Source: Pseudomonas sp. v388
Lineage (GTDB): Bacteria; Pseudomonadota; Gammaproteobacteria; Pseudomonadales; Pseudomonadaceae
Length of the DNA stretch: 64,000 nucleotides
Reading direction: 5' to 3'
Assembly: GCF_003935425.1 (NCBI RefSeq)
Contig: NZ_RHQN01000013.1
Location: 1 to 64,000 of the forward strand
The position numbers were made by a program, and so were the translations under genes. Below, one piece after another: positions 7,852 to 16,831 of this stretch. Numbering within the stretch: position 1 is the first letter of the stretch; every line of letters starts with the position of its first letter. The notes beneath the pieces were generated by a model, which was not told the origin of the DNA, searched no databases, and saw only the letters and a program-made list of their open reading frames with translations.

Positions 7852-10073
7852 AGTGCGACCTCCAGATGGTCAGGGCAGCGGTTGAGAAAACCGCGTTCGG
7901 TGGGCTGGAATCCTGGTGCCCAGCGCAGGTTGGGGAAGGCTTGCAGCAGCATGCGCGCGCCAATCGTGATTTCCATCCGCGCGAGCATGGAGCCCAGGCA
8001 GAAGTGGCGGCCCGCGCCGAAGGCGAAATGACTGGTCGCCTGATCGGCGCGGGACAGATTGAAGGTGTCCGGATCGCTGAACTGGTCCGGATCACGGTTG
8101 GCCGAACCGATCAGGCAGGCCAGGGTCGCGCCGGCAGGAATGGTTCCCGACGGCAGCTCCAGCGCGACGCGGGCCTCGCGCAAAACCAGTTGCAGCGGGG
8201 AGTTGCGGCGCAGGGTTTCGGCGAGGGCAGGGTCCATCAAGCCTGGATCAGCCAACACCGCCTCCTTGAGGCCCGGCTCGCTCAACAGGTTGACGATCAG
8301 GTTGGCCAGGGCGCCGTGGCTGGTTTCGCTGCCGGCAGTCATCAGGATTGCGCAGTAGGACCGCACGAACGACTCGGACAAGGGTTGATCGTCGATGCGT
8401 GCCGCCAGCAGCTGCGAGATCAGATCGTCTCTGGGTTCGGCCCGGCGGGCGTCGATGTGCGGCTGGATGAAGTCGTAGAAGCTGTCCCGGTTGGATAACC
8501 CGCCGGTCAGCAGGGCCGGGTCTTGTCGATAGTTGCCCATGTAGGCGAAGCCGATGGCGCACCAGTTCTTCAGCCGTTCCACCTCCTCGCGGGTTTCAGC
8601 CGGCAAGCCCAGTGCACGAGCCATCACCCGCACCGGCAGCGCTGCGGTGAAATCGGCGATCAGGTCCACCTGCGGTCGGCCGCGCATCTGCGCCAGCAGG
8701 TCGCCGGTGACCGAAATCACGGACGCTTCCAGCACCGTGAGCGCCTTGCTGCGAAACGCTGGCGTGAGCAACGCCCGGTGCTGGGCGTGCTCGCAGCCGT
8801 CCATGGACACGATGGTGTGCCCCAGCAACGGCCCGATCTGCCAGGTGTAGTTGCTGTTGCTCGCCCCGGGATGGGTCAAGGCGGCTTTGACATCCACATG
8901 CCGGCTGACCAGCCACACGTCCGTGGGCTCGTCGTAGACGATCGGCAAGGTCGTGCGCAAACGCTCATACAAGGGATAGGGATCGATTTCGAATTGCCGG
9001 GATTTCAAGGTCGGCGGGGTGAGGTTCAGGTCCACTTGCCGGTTGGCCTGCTCCGTGGAATCGGCGGTGTGCAAGTGGTAGCGAGAAACCGTCCGATGCC
9101 AGTCGCCTGCGGCCCGGACTACCTGACGCAGCCGATCCGGATCGGTGGCAGCGCACGACGGCTGATCAGCCTGCCCAGCGGCGACGGTGATGAACGCTGC
9201 CACTGCCGTATTGACCCTCCGGTGGGCCGCTTCGAGCGCGGCAGGCCAATCGCTGCCGGTGGTTTGCGCGAGTATCGACACCAGGTTGAAGCGCTCGCCG
9301 CACACCACGTCTTTGGCGATCGAATGGATATCGTTGGTCCAGGCGATGATATCGGCCCCGTGTTCACGCAGGGCGTCCCAGCCTTCGATAGCGGCGGGAT
9401 GCTGATACGGGTCGAGGGATTCGGCACCGTCGATCAGATCAAAGAAAAACAGTGCGCCGAACGAGTCCCGGCGCAGCGGCAGATACTCGGCCAGTGTGAG
9501 CGTCGCGTCGGTTTCCCGCAGGCGTACCAGCGTCGCCTGGGCACGCAAATGGCGGATCAAATGCCGCACGACGCTGCGCCACCAACGCTCGCCACCCCAG
9601 TTCCGGGTGCGTGGCCACAGGTCATCGGCCAGGGCAACCAGCATGGGGTCATCGAATCGGCTGGTTTGAGCCGACGGATCGGCGCCGTCGTCTTCAGTGA
9701 TCGCCTGCACTGCGGTGATGAAACGCTCCAGGGCACCGTTTTCCGCCCAAGGCCCGTCATCGATGCGGTCATCGAGCGTCAGTGCCCACACGTACCAGCA
9801 CACCAGGATTTCGGCTCGCTGCGTGGGTGCCTGCCCGCACAGCGCCATCCCCAGATCGAGCAGCGGCGTGGTGCTCAATCGATGCGCGCCGCGGCGGCCG
9901 ATCAAGCCGTACCGCTGCGCCCAGGCCAGGGCCTGCGTGCGCAACCGGTCGCTGTCGGAACGCGGCGGCGGCCCGGCGAAAGGAAGTCGAATCTCGGGAA
10001 TGATCAATGGTGTCGGCGGCAGATGACAGCCGTGGCCGACGCTGAAATCGCCCTCGCGGTGTGTCCCTGGCAT
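7848..10073 (-). CDS. Fused class I terpene synthase-cytochrome P450
   Basis: A 741-residue bifunctional protein. Residues about 20-345 are a bacterial class I terpene synthase: the metal motif DDRIDD (101-106), an RR pair near 201-202 in the diphosphate-sensor position, NDIHSIAKD (247-255) as the NSE triad ending in Asp instead of Glu, and an RY pair at 331-332. Residues about 355-741 are a complete soluble P450: oxygen-binding AGSETS (580-585), ETLRR (ExxR, from 619), and the haem loop FAFGAGRHFCLG with Cys 692. Likely role: cyclise a prenyl diphosphate and oxidise the product. ATG 10073 is preceded by GAAAGGAG. No ferredoxin or reductase is encoded nearby, so redox partners must be elsewhere. 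The product is unknown. Confidence 0.92.
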   Translation of the reverse strand: MPGTHREGDFSVGHGCHLPPTPLIIPEIRLPFAGPPPRSDSDRLRTQALAWAQRYGLIGRRGAHRLSTTPLLDLGMALCGQAPTQRAEILVCWYVWALTLDDRIDDGPWAENGALERFITAVQAITEDDGADPSAQTSRFDDPMLVALADDLWPRTRNWGGERWWRSVVRHLIRHLRAQATLVRLRETDATLTLAEYLPLRRDSFGALFFFDLIDGAESLDPYQHPAAIEGWDALREHGADIIAWTNDIHSIAKDVVCGERFNLVSILAQTTGSDWPAALEAAHRRVNTAVAAFITVAAGQADQPSCAATDPDRLRQVVRAAGDWHRTVSRYHLHTADSTEQANRQVDLNLTPPTLKSRQFEIDPYPLYERLRTTLPIVYDEPTDVWLVSRHVDVKAALTHPGASNSNYTWQIGPLLGHTIVSMDGCEHAQHRALLTPAFRSKALTVLEASVISVTGDLLAQMRGRPQVDLIADFTAALPVRVMARALGLPAETREEVERLKNWCAIGFAYMGNYRQDPALLTGGLSNRDSFYDFIQPHIDARRAEPRDDLISQLLAARIDDQPLSESFVRSYCAILMTAGSETSHGALANLIVNLLSEPGLKEAVLADPGLMDPALAETLRRNSPLQLVLREARVALELPSGTIPAGATLACLIGSANRDPDQFSDPDTFNLSRADQATSHFAFGAGRHFCLGSMLARMEITIGARMLLQAFPNLRWAPGFQPTERGFLNRCPDHLEVAL

Positions 10074-10359
10074 GGTGCTCTCCTTTCAACTTTTTTAAGA
10101 AACGCTGACGGCGATACACCCGACGGGTTCCGTTGAAGGAGGCCCAAAGCAATGTAGTCACATTCCAGCGGGCCGGACTTTACGCAAAAACAAATCGGCG
10201 GGATGTAGGAATTGCCTGACGTCGAGACAGGAAAAGTATTCGCGTGAAACCAAAGCCCATGCATCGCCTTTTCCAGGCATGTGCGGCATCAGCACTTGTC
10301 CACGCCTCTAAACCGGGCAGCCGAACCACAAACAGGCATCGGCGAGCCGTTTAGCAAAA

Positions 10360-10503
10360 ATTGGTTCGCCTTTCCCTGAACCAATCCCCCTGTGTGCGCG
10401 TTACCTGTTTCGGACCATTGGTGTATTGGCCCGCTGTTTTCCCGTGCTCGTGTGGGTACGCGCATTCATGTGCGGATCTGTCCGCTGAACCAATTTCCAT
10501 TGG
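10360..10503. promoter_or_regulatory. Cluster of ATTGG/CCAAT inverted repeats, candidate GntR operators
   Basis: In the 516-bp region (10074-10589) between the terpenoid operon (minus) and the gntR/ABC operon (plus) there are three related inverted repeats: ATTGGTTC (10360-10367) with GAACCAAT (10378-10385); the near-palindrome ACCATTGGT (10414-10422) followed by another TTGG; and CCAAT (10490-10494) with ATTGG (10499-10503). The recurrence of one half-site suggests a regulator binding here, most simply the adjacent GntR protein. I see no other gene in this gap. Confidence 0.5.
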
Positions 10504-10589
10504 CATCGCTATTGCACTCGCCCTTGCATCGCCGTGCAGGGGCCTGATGCGCCCGTGCCATTTTTTTAGACTTGTCACGAGAAACCAAG

Positions 10590-11327
10590 ATGGAAAGGTT
10601 CGAGCCTGACGAGCCCCAGGACAACGCTTCAAAAATGGCCCTCGACGCCTTGCGCCAGATGGTGGCCCAGCACGCGGCGTTTCCGCAGCGGGCGTTGCCC
10701 ACCGAGCGGGAGCTGGCGGTGAATTTCGATGTCAGCCGCCGGGCCATTCGCCGGGCGCTGGCGGTGCTGGAGGCCGAGGGCCTGATCTGGCGTCGCCAGG
10801 GCAAAGGTACGTTTGTAGGGCCTACGCCGCCCAGCGCGTCCATGAGTTTTGCCCGGCTGTCGAGCCGAACCAATTTCAGCGAGGTGATGGAAGCGCGCCT
10901 GCATCTGGAGCCGGTGCTGGCTTCGCTGGCGGCGGTACGGGCCAGCGGCGAGCAGATGGCGATCCTGCGCCGCCTGACCGAGCGCACCACGCGCCAGCAA
11001 GGCGCTGAAGAAGTCGACGCCGAAGGTCTGGAATTGTGGGACAGCGCGCTGCACCGAGGCATTGCCGAAGCCGCCGGTAACCGACTGATGCTCGATATCT
11101 ACGAAATGCTCGACGCCATCCGGCTTGATCCGGCCTGGCGCGACCTGCGCCAGCGGGCGCGCAACACCGACCGGCTGAGCACCTACAGCCACGACCACGA
11201 CTACATCGTCAACGCCATCGAAAGCCGCGACCCGGTCAAGGCCGCCAGCGCCATGCGCGGCCATTTGCGCGGGTTGCAGCAAGCGCTGGACACCGTCATT
11301 CACCAGGATCTCGAAGCGAGCCTATGA
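10590..11327 (+). CDS. GntR-family regulator, FCD (FadR-type) subfamily
   Basis: A 245-residue repressor-type regulator. The N-terminal winged helix (about residues 20-80) contains the family hallmarks LPTERELAVNFDVSRRAIRR and EGLIWRRQGKGTFV. The C-terminal all-helical FCD domain shows its ligand/metal-site pattern (DSALH, HDHDYIVNAI, MRGHL). ATG 10590 was chosen; an in-frame TTG at 10572 would add six residues. Its stop overlaps the first ABC ATPase start by 4 nt, so it is part of that operon. It probably controls peptide uptake in response to a small acid, and perhaps also the divergent terpenoid operon. Confidence 0.88.
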   Translation: MERFEPDEPQDNASKMALDALRQMVAQHAAFPQRALPTERELAVNFDVSRRAIRRALAVLEAEGLIWRRQGKGTFVGPTPPSASMSFARLSSRTNFSEVMEARLHLEPVLASLAAVRASGEQMAILRRLTERTTRQQGAEEVDAEGLELWDSALHRGIAEAAGNRLMLDIYEMLDAIRLDPAWRDLRQRARNTDRLSTYSHDHDYIVNAIESRDPVKAASAMRGHLRGLQQALDTVIHQDLEASL

Positions 11328-12328
11328 GCCAGAACACCCTCGAACATCGCCCGGTTTTGAGCATCGACAACCTCACCGTGCGTTTCAAAGGCGCGCCGGC
11401 CAACGTGGTCGACGGCGTGTCGTTTTCGGTTGCGCCGGGCAAGACGCTGGCCATTGTCGGTGAGTCCGGCTGCGGCAAGAGCGTGACGTCCATGGCGCTG
11501 ATGGGCCTGCTGCCCGACACCGCGCAGATTCAGGCCAACGGGTCGAGCCTGCTGGATGAGCCGCTGTTGGGCATGAGCGACGAACGCCTGCTGGATGTGC
11601 GCGGCCATCGCATGGCGATGATCTTTCAGGAACCGATGACCTCGCTCAACCCGGTGTTCACCATCGGTGAGCAGATCGCTGAAAGCGTTATCCGTCATCA
11701 GGGCTTGTCGAAAAGCGCGGCCCGCCAGCGTGCGCTGGAGATGCTGGAAAAGGTCCGTGTGCCCGACGCCGCCCAGCGCCTGGATGCTTACCCCCACGAA
11801 CTGTCGGGCGGCATGCGCCAGCGGGCGATGATCGCCATGGCGCTGGCCAATGATCCTGCGCTGATCATCGCCGACGAACCGACCACCGCACTGGACGTGA
11901 CCATTCAGGCGCAGATCCTTGCGCTGGTGGGCAACCTGCAGGCCGAAACAGGCACGTCGATGATCCTCATCACCCACGATTTGGGCGTGGTGGCCGAAGT
12001 GGCCGACGAGGTCATGGTCATGTACGCCGGGCAAGTGGTGGAAAGCGGCTCGGTGAAGACCTTGTTCGACGACCCGCAGCACCCTTACACCATCGGCCTG
12101 ATGGGCTCGATGCCTTCGATAGGCCCGCGTGAAGGCCGGCTGGCGACCATCAACGGCCGGGTGCCGACGCCTGCGGAAATGCCCGCCGGTTGCCGTTTCG
12201 CCGGGCGCTGCCCGTTTGTCATTGCCGCCTGCCGGGAAGCGCGACCACCGTTGCTGGAAGTGTCCGTCGGCCATTTCGCCGCCTGTATTCGCGCACCACT
12301 GGAACAGCATCTGGGAGTCAGCGCATGA
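11324..12328 (+). CDS. Oligopeptide-type ABC transporter ATPase (DppD/GsiA-N-like)
   Basis: A 334-residue nucleotide-binding subunit. Walker [10 protein letters not shown]-loop [11 protein letters not shown], signature LSGGMRQR, Walker [13 protein letters not shown] and an H-loop are all intact. A C-terminal oligopeptide-transporter extension carries the Cys-rich pattern CRFAGRCPF...C. It starts at ATG 11324, overlapping the gntR stop, and ends overlapping the next ATPase start (ATGA). It works as a heterodimer with the following gene to power import of peptides or glutathione. Confidence 0.92.
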   Translation: MSQNTLEHRPVLSIDNLTVRFKGAPANVVDGVSFSVAPGKTLAIVGESGCGKSVTSMALMGLLPDTAQIQANGSSLLDEPLLGMSDERLLDVRGHRMAMIFQEPMTSLNPVFTIGEQIAESVIRHQGLSKSAARQRALEMLEKVRVPDAAQRLDAYPHELSGGMRQRAMIAMALANDPALIIADEPTTALDVTIQAQILALVGNLQAETGTSMILITHDLGVVAEVADEVMVMYAGQVVESGSVKTLFDDPQHPYTIGLMGSMPSIGPREGRLATINGRVPTPAEMPAGCRFAGRCPFVIAACREARPPLLEVSVGHFAACIRAPLEQHLGVSA

Positions 12329-13449
12329 GCCTGAACGCACCTCACGACGCGGCGGACAGCAGCGCCAACAAGCAGCCGATTCTGGAAAGCATCAAGGTCA
12401 GCAAACACTTCAGCAGCGACACCGGGCTGTTCCAGCGCAAGAAGCCGCCGGTGCAAGCGGTCAACGAGGTGTCGCTGGCAGTGCGCCGTGGCGAGACCCT
12501 GGCGCTGGTCGGTGAGTCCGGTTCGGGCAAGTCGACCCTCGGCCGCCTGCTGTTGAACCTGCTCAAGCCCACGGCCGGCGATGTCATCTACGAAGGGCGC
12601 AATCTGGCCAACCTGGCGCCGGACAAACTGCGTCAGGTACGCCGCGACCTGCAGATCATCTTTCAAGACCCGTTCGCCTCGCTCAACCCGCGCATGAGCG
12701 TGGAATCGATCATCGGCGAGCCGATCTGGCTGCACCGCGACGACAGCCGCAACGCGCGCCAGGACAAGGTTGCCGAACTGCTGCGCACGGTCGGTCTGGC
12801 GCCGGAACACGGCAGTCGCTATCCCCATGAATTCTCCGGTGGCCAGCGGCAGCGCATCGGCATCGCACGGGCTCTGGCCTCCGAACCGCGACTGATTCTG
12901 GGTGACGAACCGGTCTCGGCGCTGGACGTGTCGGTGCAGGCACAGGTGGTCAACCTGCTCGAAGACCTCAAGCATCAGTTCGGTTTGACCTTGGTGATCG
13001 TCGCCCACGGCCTGGCAGTGATTCGCCACATGAGCGACCGGGTCGCGGTGATGTACCTGGGCGAAATCGTCGAGCTGGCGCCGGTCAACGCGCTGTTCGA
13101 GACGCCTTTTCACCCTTACACCCAGGCGCTGATGGCGGCGGTTCCGGTCAGTCACCCGGACCTGCGCCACCCGCGCCCGGTGCTCGGCGGTGACATGCCG
13201 AGCCCCAGCAAACCGCCGTCCGGTTGCCGCTTTCACACCCGTTGCCCACACGCCAGGCCGCTGTGCCGCGAGGTGAAACCGGTGTTCGAAACCGTCGAAG
13301 CCGAGCGCCAGGTGGCTTGCCATTACTGGCGCGAAATCGCCAATGCCGGCGCCGGCTCGCTGCTGGTTCCGACACCCACTGCGGCCTACACCCAACGCCT
13401 GAACCTGTTCAAAAGCCATCAAGCCTTATCTCTGGAGAGTCAGCCATGA
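12325..13449 (+). CDS. Oligopeptide-type ABC transporter ATPase (DppF/GsiA-C-like)
   Basis: A 374-residue second ATPase with Walker A GESGSGKST, Q-loop FQDPFASLNPR, signature FSGGQRQRIGIARAL, Walker B LILGDEPVSALD and the C-terminal Cys motif CRFHTRCPHARPLC. In place of the common AHDL, the H-loop reads VAHGLAVI. The start at ATG 12325 overlaps the previous stop, and its own stop overlaps the binding-protein start. In E. coli glutathione import the two ATPases are fused in GsiA; here they are separate. Confidence 0.92.
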   Translation: MSLNAPHDAADSSANKQPILESIKVSKHFSSDTGLFQRKKPPVQAVNEVSLAVRRGETLALVGESGSGKSTLGRLLLNLLKPTAGDVIYEGRNLANLAPDKLRQVRRDLQIIFQDPFASLNPRMSVESIIGEPIWLHRDDSRNARQDKVAELLRTVGLAPEHGSRYPHEFSGGQRQRIGIARALASEPRLILGDEPVSALDVSVQAQVVNLLEDLKHQFGLTLVIVAHGLAVIRHMSDRVAVMYLGEIVELAPVNALFETPFHPYTQALMAAVPVSHPDLRHPRPVLGGDMPSPSKPPSGCRFHTRCPHARPLCREVKPVFETVEAERQVACHYWREIANAGAGSLLVPTPTAAYTQRLNLFKSHQALSLESQP

Positions 13450-14945
13450 AGTTCGCCCATCTGATGACAGGAACGCTGTTACTGCTCGCCGCGAATACCG
13501 CTTTTGCCGAGTCGACGCTGCGCATCGGCATCCAGGATGATCCGGACGTGCTCGACCCGCATCGCTCGCGGACCTATTCCGGCCGACTGGTCTATACCGC
13601 GCTGTGCGACAAACTGGTGGATATCAGCCCGCAGCTCAAGTACGTGCCGCAACTGGCCACCGCCTGGAACTGGAGCGAAGACGGCAAGACCCTGACCATG
13701 ACCCTGCGTGAAGGCGTGACCTTCCACAACGGCGAGGTGTTCGACGCCGCAGCGGTGAAGTTCAACCTCGACCGCGCCCGGACCCTGCCCGATTCGCTGC
13801 GCAAAAGCGAACTGGCTTCGGTGGACAGCGTCGAGGTGATCGATGCGAAGACCGTGGCGATCAAGGTCAAGCAGCCGGATGCGACGCTGATTTCGCAGCT
13901 GTCGGACCGCGCCGGCATGATGCTGGCGCCCAAGGCGTCGGCGACTGATGTGGCGTCCAGGCCGATCTGCTCCGGACCTTACCAATTCGTCCAGCGCGTG
14001 CAGCAGGACCGCATCGTCCTGGAACGCTTCGACAACTATTGGAACAAGCAGGCTTACCACTTCGACAAACTGATCTACCTGCCGATTCCGGACACTTCGG
14101 TACGCCTGGCGAACCTGCGTTCCGGCGATCTGGACATCATCGAGCGCGTCGCGCCCACCGACGTGAAAACCGCCCAGGCCGACAGCAAGCTGCAGGTCTT
14201 CAACACCCCGGGGCTCGGTTACATGCAGCTGGTGTACAACACCAACAACGGCGAGCGCTCCAAGACGCCGATGGGTCAGGACAAGCGCGTGCGCAAGGCT
14301 TTCGAGCTGGCCATCGACCGCGATGCGATCAACCAGGTGGTGTTCGAGGGGCTGTACACGCCCAGCGCCCAGCCGTTTCCCAACAGCAGTCCGTACTACG
14401 ACAAGAGCCTGCCGATTCCGGCCCGCGATGTAGAGCAGAGCAAGAAGCTGCTGGCCGAAGCCGGTGTAAAGCTGCCGCTGAACGTCGAGCTGAAAGTCGC
14501 CAACAACCCGATTGCCCAGCAGGTGGGCCAGATCATCCAGGCAATGGCTGAAGAAGCCGGGATCAAGGTCAATCTGGTGGCCACCGAATACGCCACGCTG
14601 CTCAGTGAACAGCAGGCGGGCAATTTCCAGATCAGCATGAGCGCCTGGTCGGGGCGTCCGGACCCGGACGGCGACATTCACCAGTTCGTGACCTGCAAGG
14701 GCGGCCAGAACGACGGCCGCTTCTGTGACCCGAAACTCGATGACCTGTTGAACAAGGCGCGCGCCGTCAACGACGAAGCCCAGCGCCAGGCGCTGTACTT
14801 CGAAGCACTGCGCCTGTTGGCCAGCGACGTGCCGACCAGCTACCTGTATTTCGATCCACGGATCATCGCCATGAACAAGAAACTCAGCGGTTTCGTGCCC
14901 AACCCGGACGGCCTGATTCGCCTGGCGGACGTGACGTCCAAATGA
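13446..14945 (+). CDS. Family 5 periplasmic peptide-binding protein
   Basis: A 499-residue extracytoplasmic solute receptor of the DppA/GsiB/OppA family. It has a cleavable signal peptide (MKFAHLMTGTLLLLAANTAFA) and family 5 features such as the PQLATAWNWSEDGKTLTMTL block and GPYQFVQ. ATG 13446 overlaps the ATPase stop. It delivers the ligand to the two permeases that follow. Specificity cannot be read directly. The gamma-glutamyltransferase at the end of the operon suggests glutathione or gamma-glutamyl peptides. Confidence 0.9.
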   Translation: MKFAHLMTGTLLLLAANTAFAESTLRIGIQDDPDVLDPHRSRTYSGRLVYTALCDKLVDISPQLKYVPQLATAWNWSEDGKTLTMTLREGVTFHNGEVFDAAAVKFNLDRARTLPDSLRKSELASVDSVEVIDAKTVAIKVKQPDATLISQLSDRAGMMLAPKASATDVASRPICSGPYQFVQRVQQDRIVLERFDNYWNKQAYHFDKLIYLPIPDTSVRLANLRSGDLDIIERVAPTDVKTAQADSKLQVFNTPGLGYMQLVYNTNNGERSKTPMGQDKRVRKAFELAIDRDAINQVVFEGLYTPSAQPFPNSSPYYDKSLPIPARDVEQSKKLLAEAGVKLPLNVELKVANNPIAQQVGQIIQAMAEEAGIKVNLVATEYATLLSEQQAGNFQISMSAWSGRPDPDGDIHQFVTCKGGQNDGRFCDPKLDDLLNKARAVNDEAQRQALYFEALRLLASDVPTSYLYFDPRIIAMNKKLSGFVPNPDGLIRLADVTSK

Positions 14946-14979
14946 TCAGCTCATTTCACGCTGAACGCGAGGGCCCGGC

Positions 14980-15924
14980 ATGCTGATATTCATCCTCAGA
15001 CGCTTGCTCAGTGCCATTCCGACGCTGATCCTGGTGTCGCTGTTCGTCTTCACCCTGCAGAAGCTGCTGCCCGGCGATCCGGTGCTGGCGATGGCCGGCG
15101 AGGAGCGGGACCCGGCGGTGATGGAGTACCTGCGCGACAAGTACCGGCTCAACGATCCGCTGCCGTTGCAGTACCTCCACTGGGTCGGCAACGTGCTGCA
15201 GGGCGATTTCGGCACTTCGCTGCGCACTGAACAGCCGGTCACCGCGTTGCTGGCGGCCAAGCTGCCGGTGACCATCGAGCTGGCGGTGCTGGCCTTGCTG
15301 ATTGCGATGCTGATCGGCATTCCCACCGGCGTGATTTCAGCGGTGCGCAAAGGCACGGCGGTGGATTACGCCGCCAATGTGGTGGCGTTGTCCGGGATCT
15401 CGATTCCGCACTTCTGGCTGGGGATTCTGCTGATCATGATCTTCGCCGTGCAGCTGCAATGGCTGCCGGCCTCGGGTTTCGTGTCGCTGGATGAGGATGT
15501 CGTGCAGAACCTGAAAACCCTGATCCTGCCGGCGTTCGTGCTGGGCGCCGGGTTGTCCGGCGTGCTGATGCGCCACACCCGCAGCGCGATGCTCGAAGTG
15601 CTGCGCGCCGACTACGTGCGCACCGCACGGGCCAAGGGCCTGTTTCCGCGCACGGTGATTCTCAAGCATGCGCTGCGCAATGCGCTGATGCCCATCGTCA
15701 CGCTCACGACCCTGCTGTTCGGCGAGCTGCTGGGCGGTGCGGTGCTGACCGAGCAAGTGTTCAGCATCCCAGGCTTCGGCAAGATGATCGTCGACGCGGT
15801 GTTCAACCGCGATTACGCCGTGGTGCAGGGCGTGGTGCTGTGTGTTGCCATTGCCTTCCTGCTGCTCAACCTGCTGGCCGACGTGCTGTATCGCATGATC
15901 AACCCGCGCCTGAGGACAGCCTGA
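14980..15924 (+). CDS. Peptide ABC transporter permease, DppB/GsiC type
   Basis: A 314-residue inner-membrane subunit with about six membrane helices. It starts with the classic MLIFILRRLLSAIPTLILVS and contains the EAA loop (RADYVRTARAKGL) that contacts the ATPases. A 34-nt gap with GCGAGGG separates it from the binding protein. Its stop overlaps the next permease start (TGATG). Confidence 0.92.
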   Translation: MLIFILRRLLSAIPTLILVSLFVFTLQKLLPGDPVLAMAGEERDPAVMEYLRDKYRLNDPLPLQYLHWVGNVLQGDFGTSLRTEQPVTALLAAKLPVTIELAVLALLIAMLIGIPTGVISAVRKGTAVDYAANVVALSGISIPHFWLGILLIMIFAVQLQWLPASGFVSLDEDVVQNLKTLILPAFVLGAGLSGVLMRHTRSAMLEVLRADYVRTARAKGLFPRTVILKHALRNALMPIVTLTTLLFGELLGGAVLTEQVFSIPGFGKMIVDAVFNRDYAVVQGVVLCVAIAFLLLNLLADVLYRMINPRLRTA

Positions 15925-16808
15925 TGACCTCGATAGCTTCCCCCGTTTCAAGAGCCGTGGACGTCACGCTCAAGCCGCGTACCCGCTCGCCGTTCGTGCG
16001 CAAGTTCATGGCCAACAAGGGCGCGGTGATCGGTGCCGTGGTGCTGCTGGTGTTCATTCTTGCCGCGCTGCTGGCGCCGTGGATCGCTCCCCATGACCCG
16101 CTCAAAGCCAACTTCCTTGCGGTGCGCAAGGCGCCGTCCCTGATTTACTGGCTGGGCACCGACGAACTGGGCCGCGACCTGTTCTCGCGCCTGCTGTTCG
16201 GCGCGCGCAGTTCGCTGCTGGCCGGTGGCGTGTCGGTGGCGATCGCCATGGCCATCGGCGTGCCGCTGGGCTTGTTGGCCGGTTACTTCGGCGGCAAGCT
16301 GGATGCGGTCATCTCGCGGATCATGGAAGCGCTGCTGTCGTGTCCGTTTCTGGTGCTGGCCATTGCCCTGGGCGCGTTTCTCGGCCCCAGCCTGACCAAC
16401 GCGATGATCGCCATCGGCCTGTCGGCCATGCCGATCTTTGCCCGGCTGACTCGCGGTCAGGTGCTCGCCATCCGCCACGAAGACTACCTGGAAGGCGCCC
16501 GCGCCATCGGCCTGCCGGATCGCTGGATCATCCTGCGCTACGTGCTGCCCAACGTGCTGTCGCCCTTGGTCGTACAGGCCACGCTGACCATCGCGGCGGC
16601 GATCCTGGCCGAAGCCAGCCTGTCTTTTCTGGGCCTTGGCCAGCAGCCGCCCTCGCCGTCCTGGGGCTCGATGCTCAACACCGCGAAGAATTTCATGGAA
16701 CAGGCGCCGTGGATGTCGATTGCGCCGGGTGTGGCGATCTACATCACGGTCCTGTGCTTCAACCTGCTGGGCGATGGCCTGCGTGACGCCCTCGACCCGA
16801 AAAGCTGA
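15924..16808 (+). CDS. Peptide ABC transporter permease, DppC/GsiD type
   Basis: A 294-residue permease. ATG 15924 overlaps the previous stop by one base. An N-terminal cytoplasmic segment and first helix (NKGAVIGAVVLLVFILAALL) precede a periplasmic loop containing GTDELGRDLFSRLLFGAR, typical of the DppC group. The EAA loop reads RHEDYLEGARAIGLP. It completes the heterodimeric channel of the importer. Confidence 0.92.
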   Translation: MTSIASPVSRAVDVTLKPRTRSPFVRKFMANKGAVIGAVVLLVFILAALLAPWIAPHDPLKANFLAVRKAPSLIYWLGTDELGRDLFSRLLFGARSSLLAGGVSVAIAMAIGVPLGLLAGYFGGKLDAVISRIMEALLSCPFLVLAIALGAFLGPSLTNAMIAIGLSAMPIFARLTRGQVLAIRHEDYLEGARAIGLPDRWIILRYVLPNVLSPLVVQATLTIAAAILAEASLSFLGLGQQPPSPSWGSMLNTAKNFMEQAPWMSIAPGVAIYITVLCFNLLGDGLRDALDPKS

Positions 16809-16831
16809 TCAACTGCCAAAGAGACGACTGA

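Noticed and set aside
6464-10073. Assignment as a sodorifen or 2-methylisoborneol pathway
   Set aside because: The parts are analogous, but the cyclase is P450-fused and the methyltransferase cannot be tied to a prenyl-diphosphate methyltransferase from sequence reading alone. Product left open.
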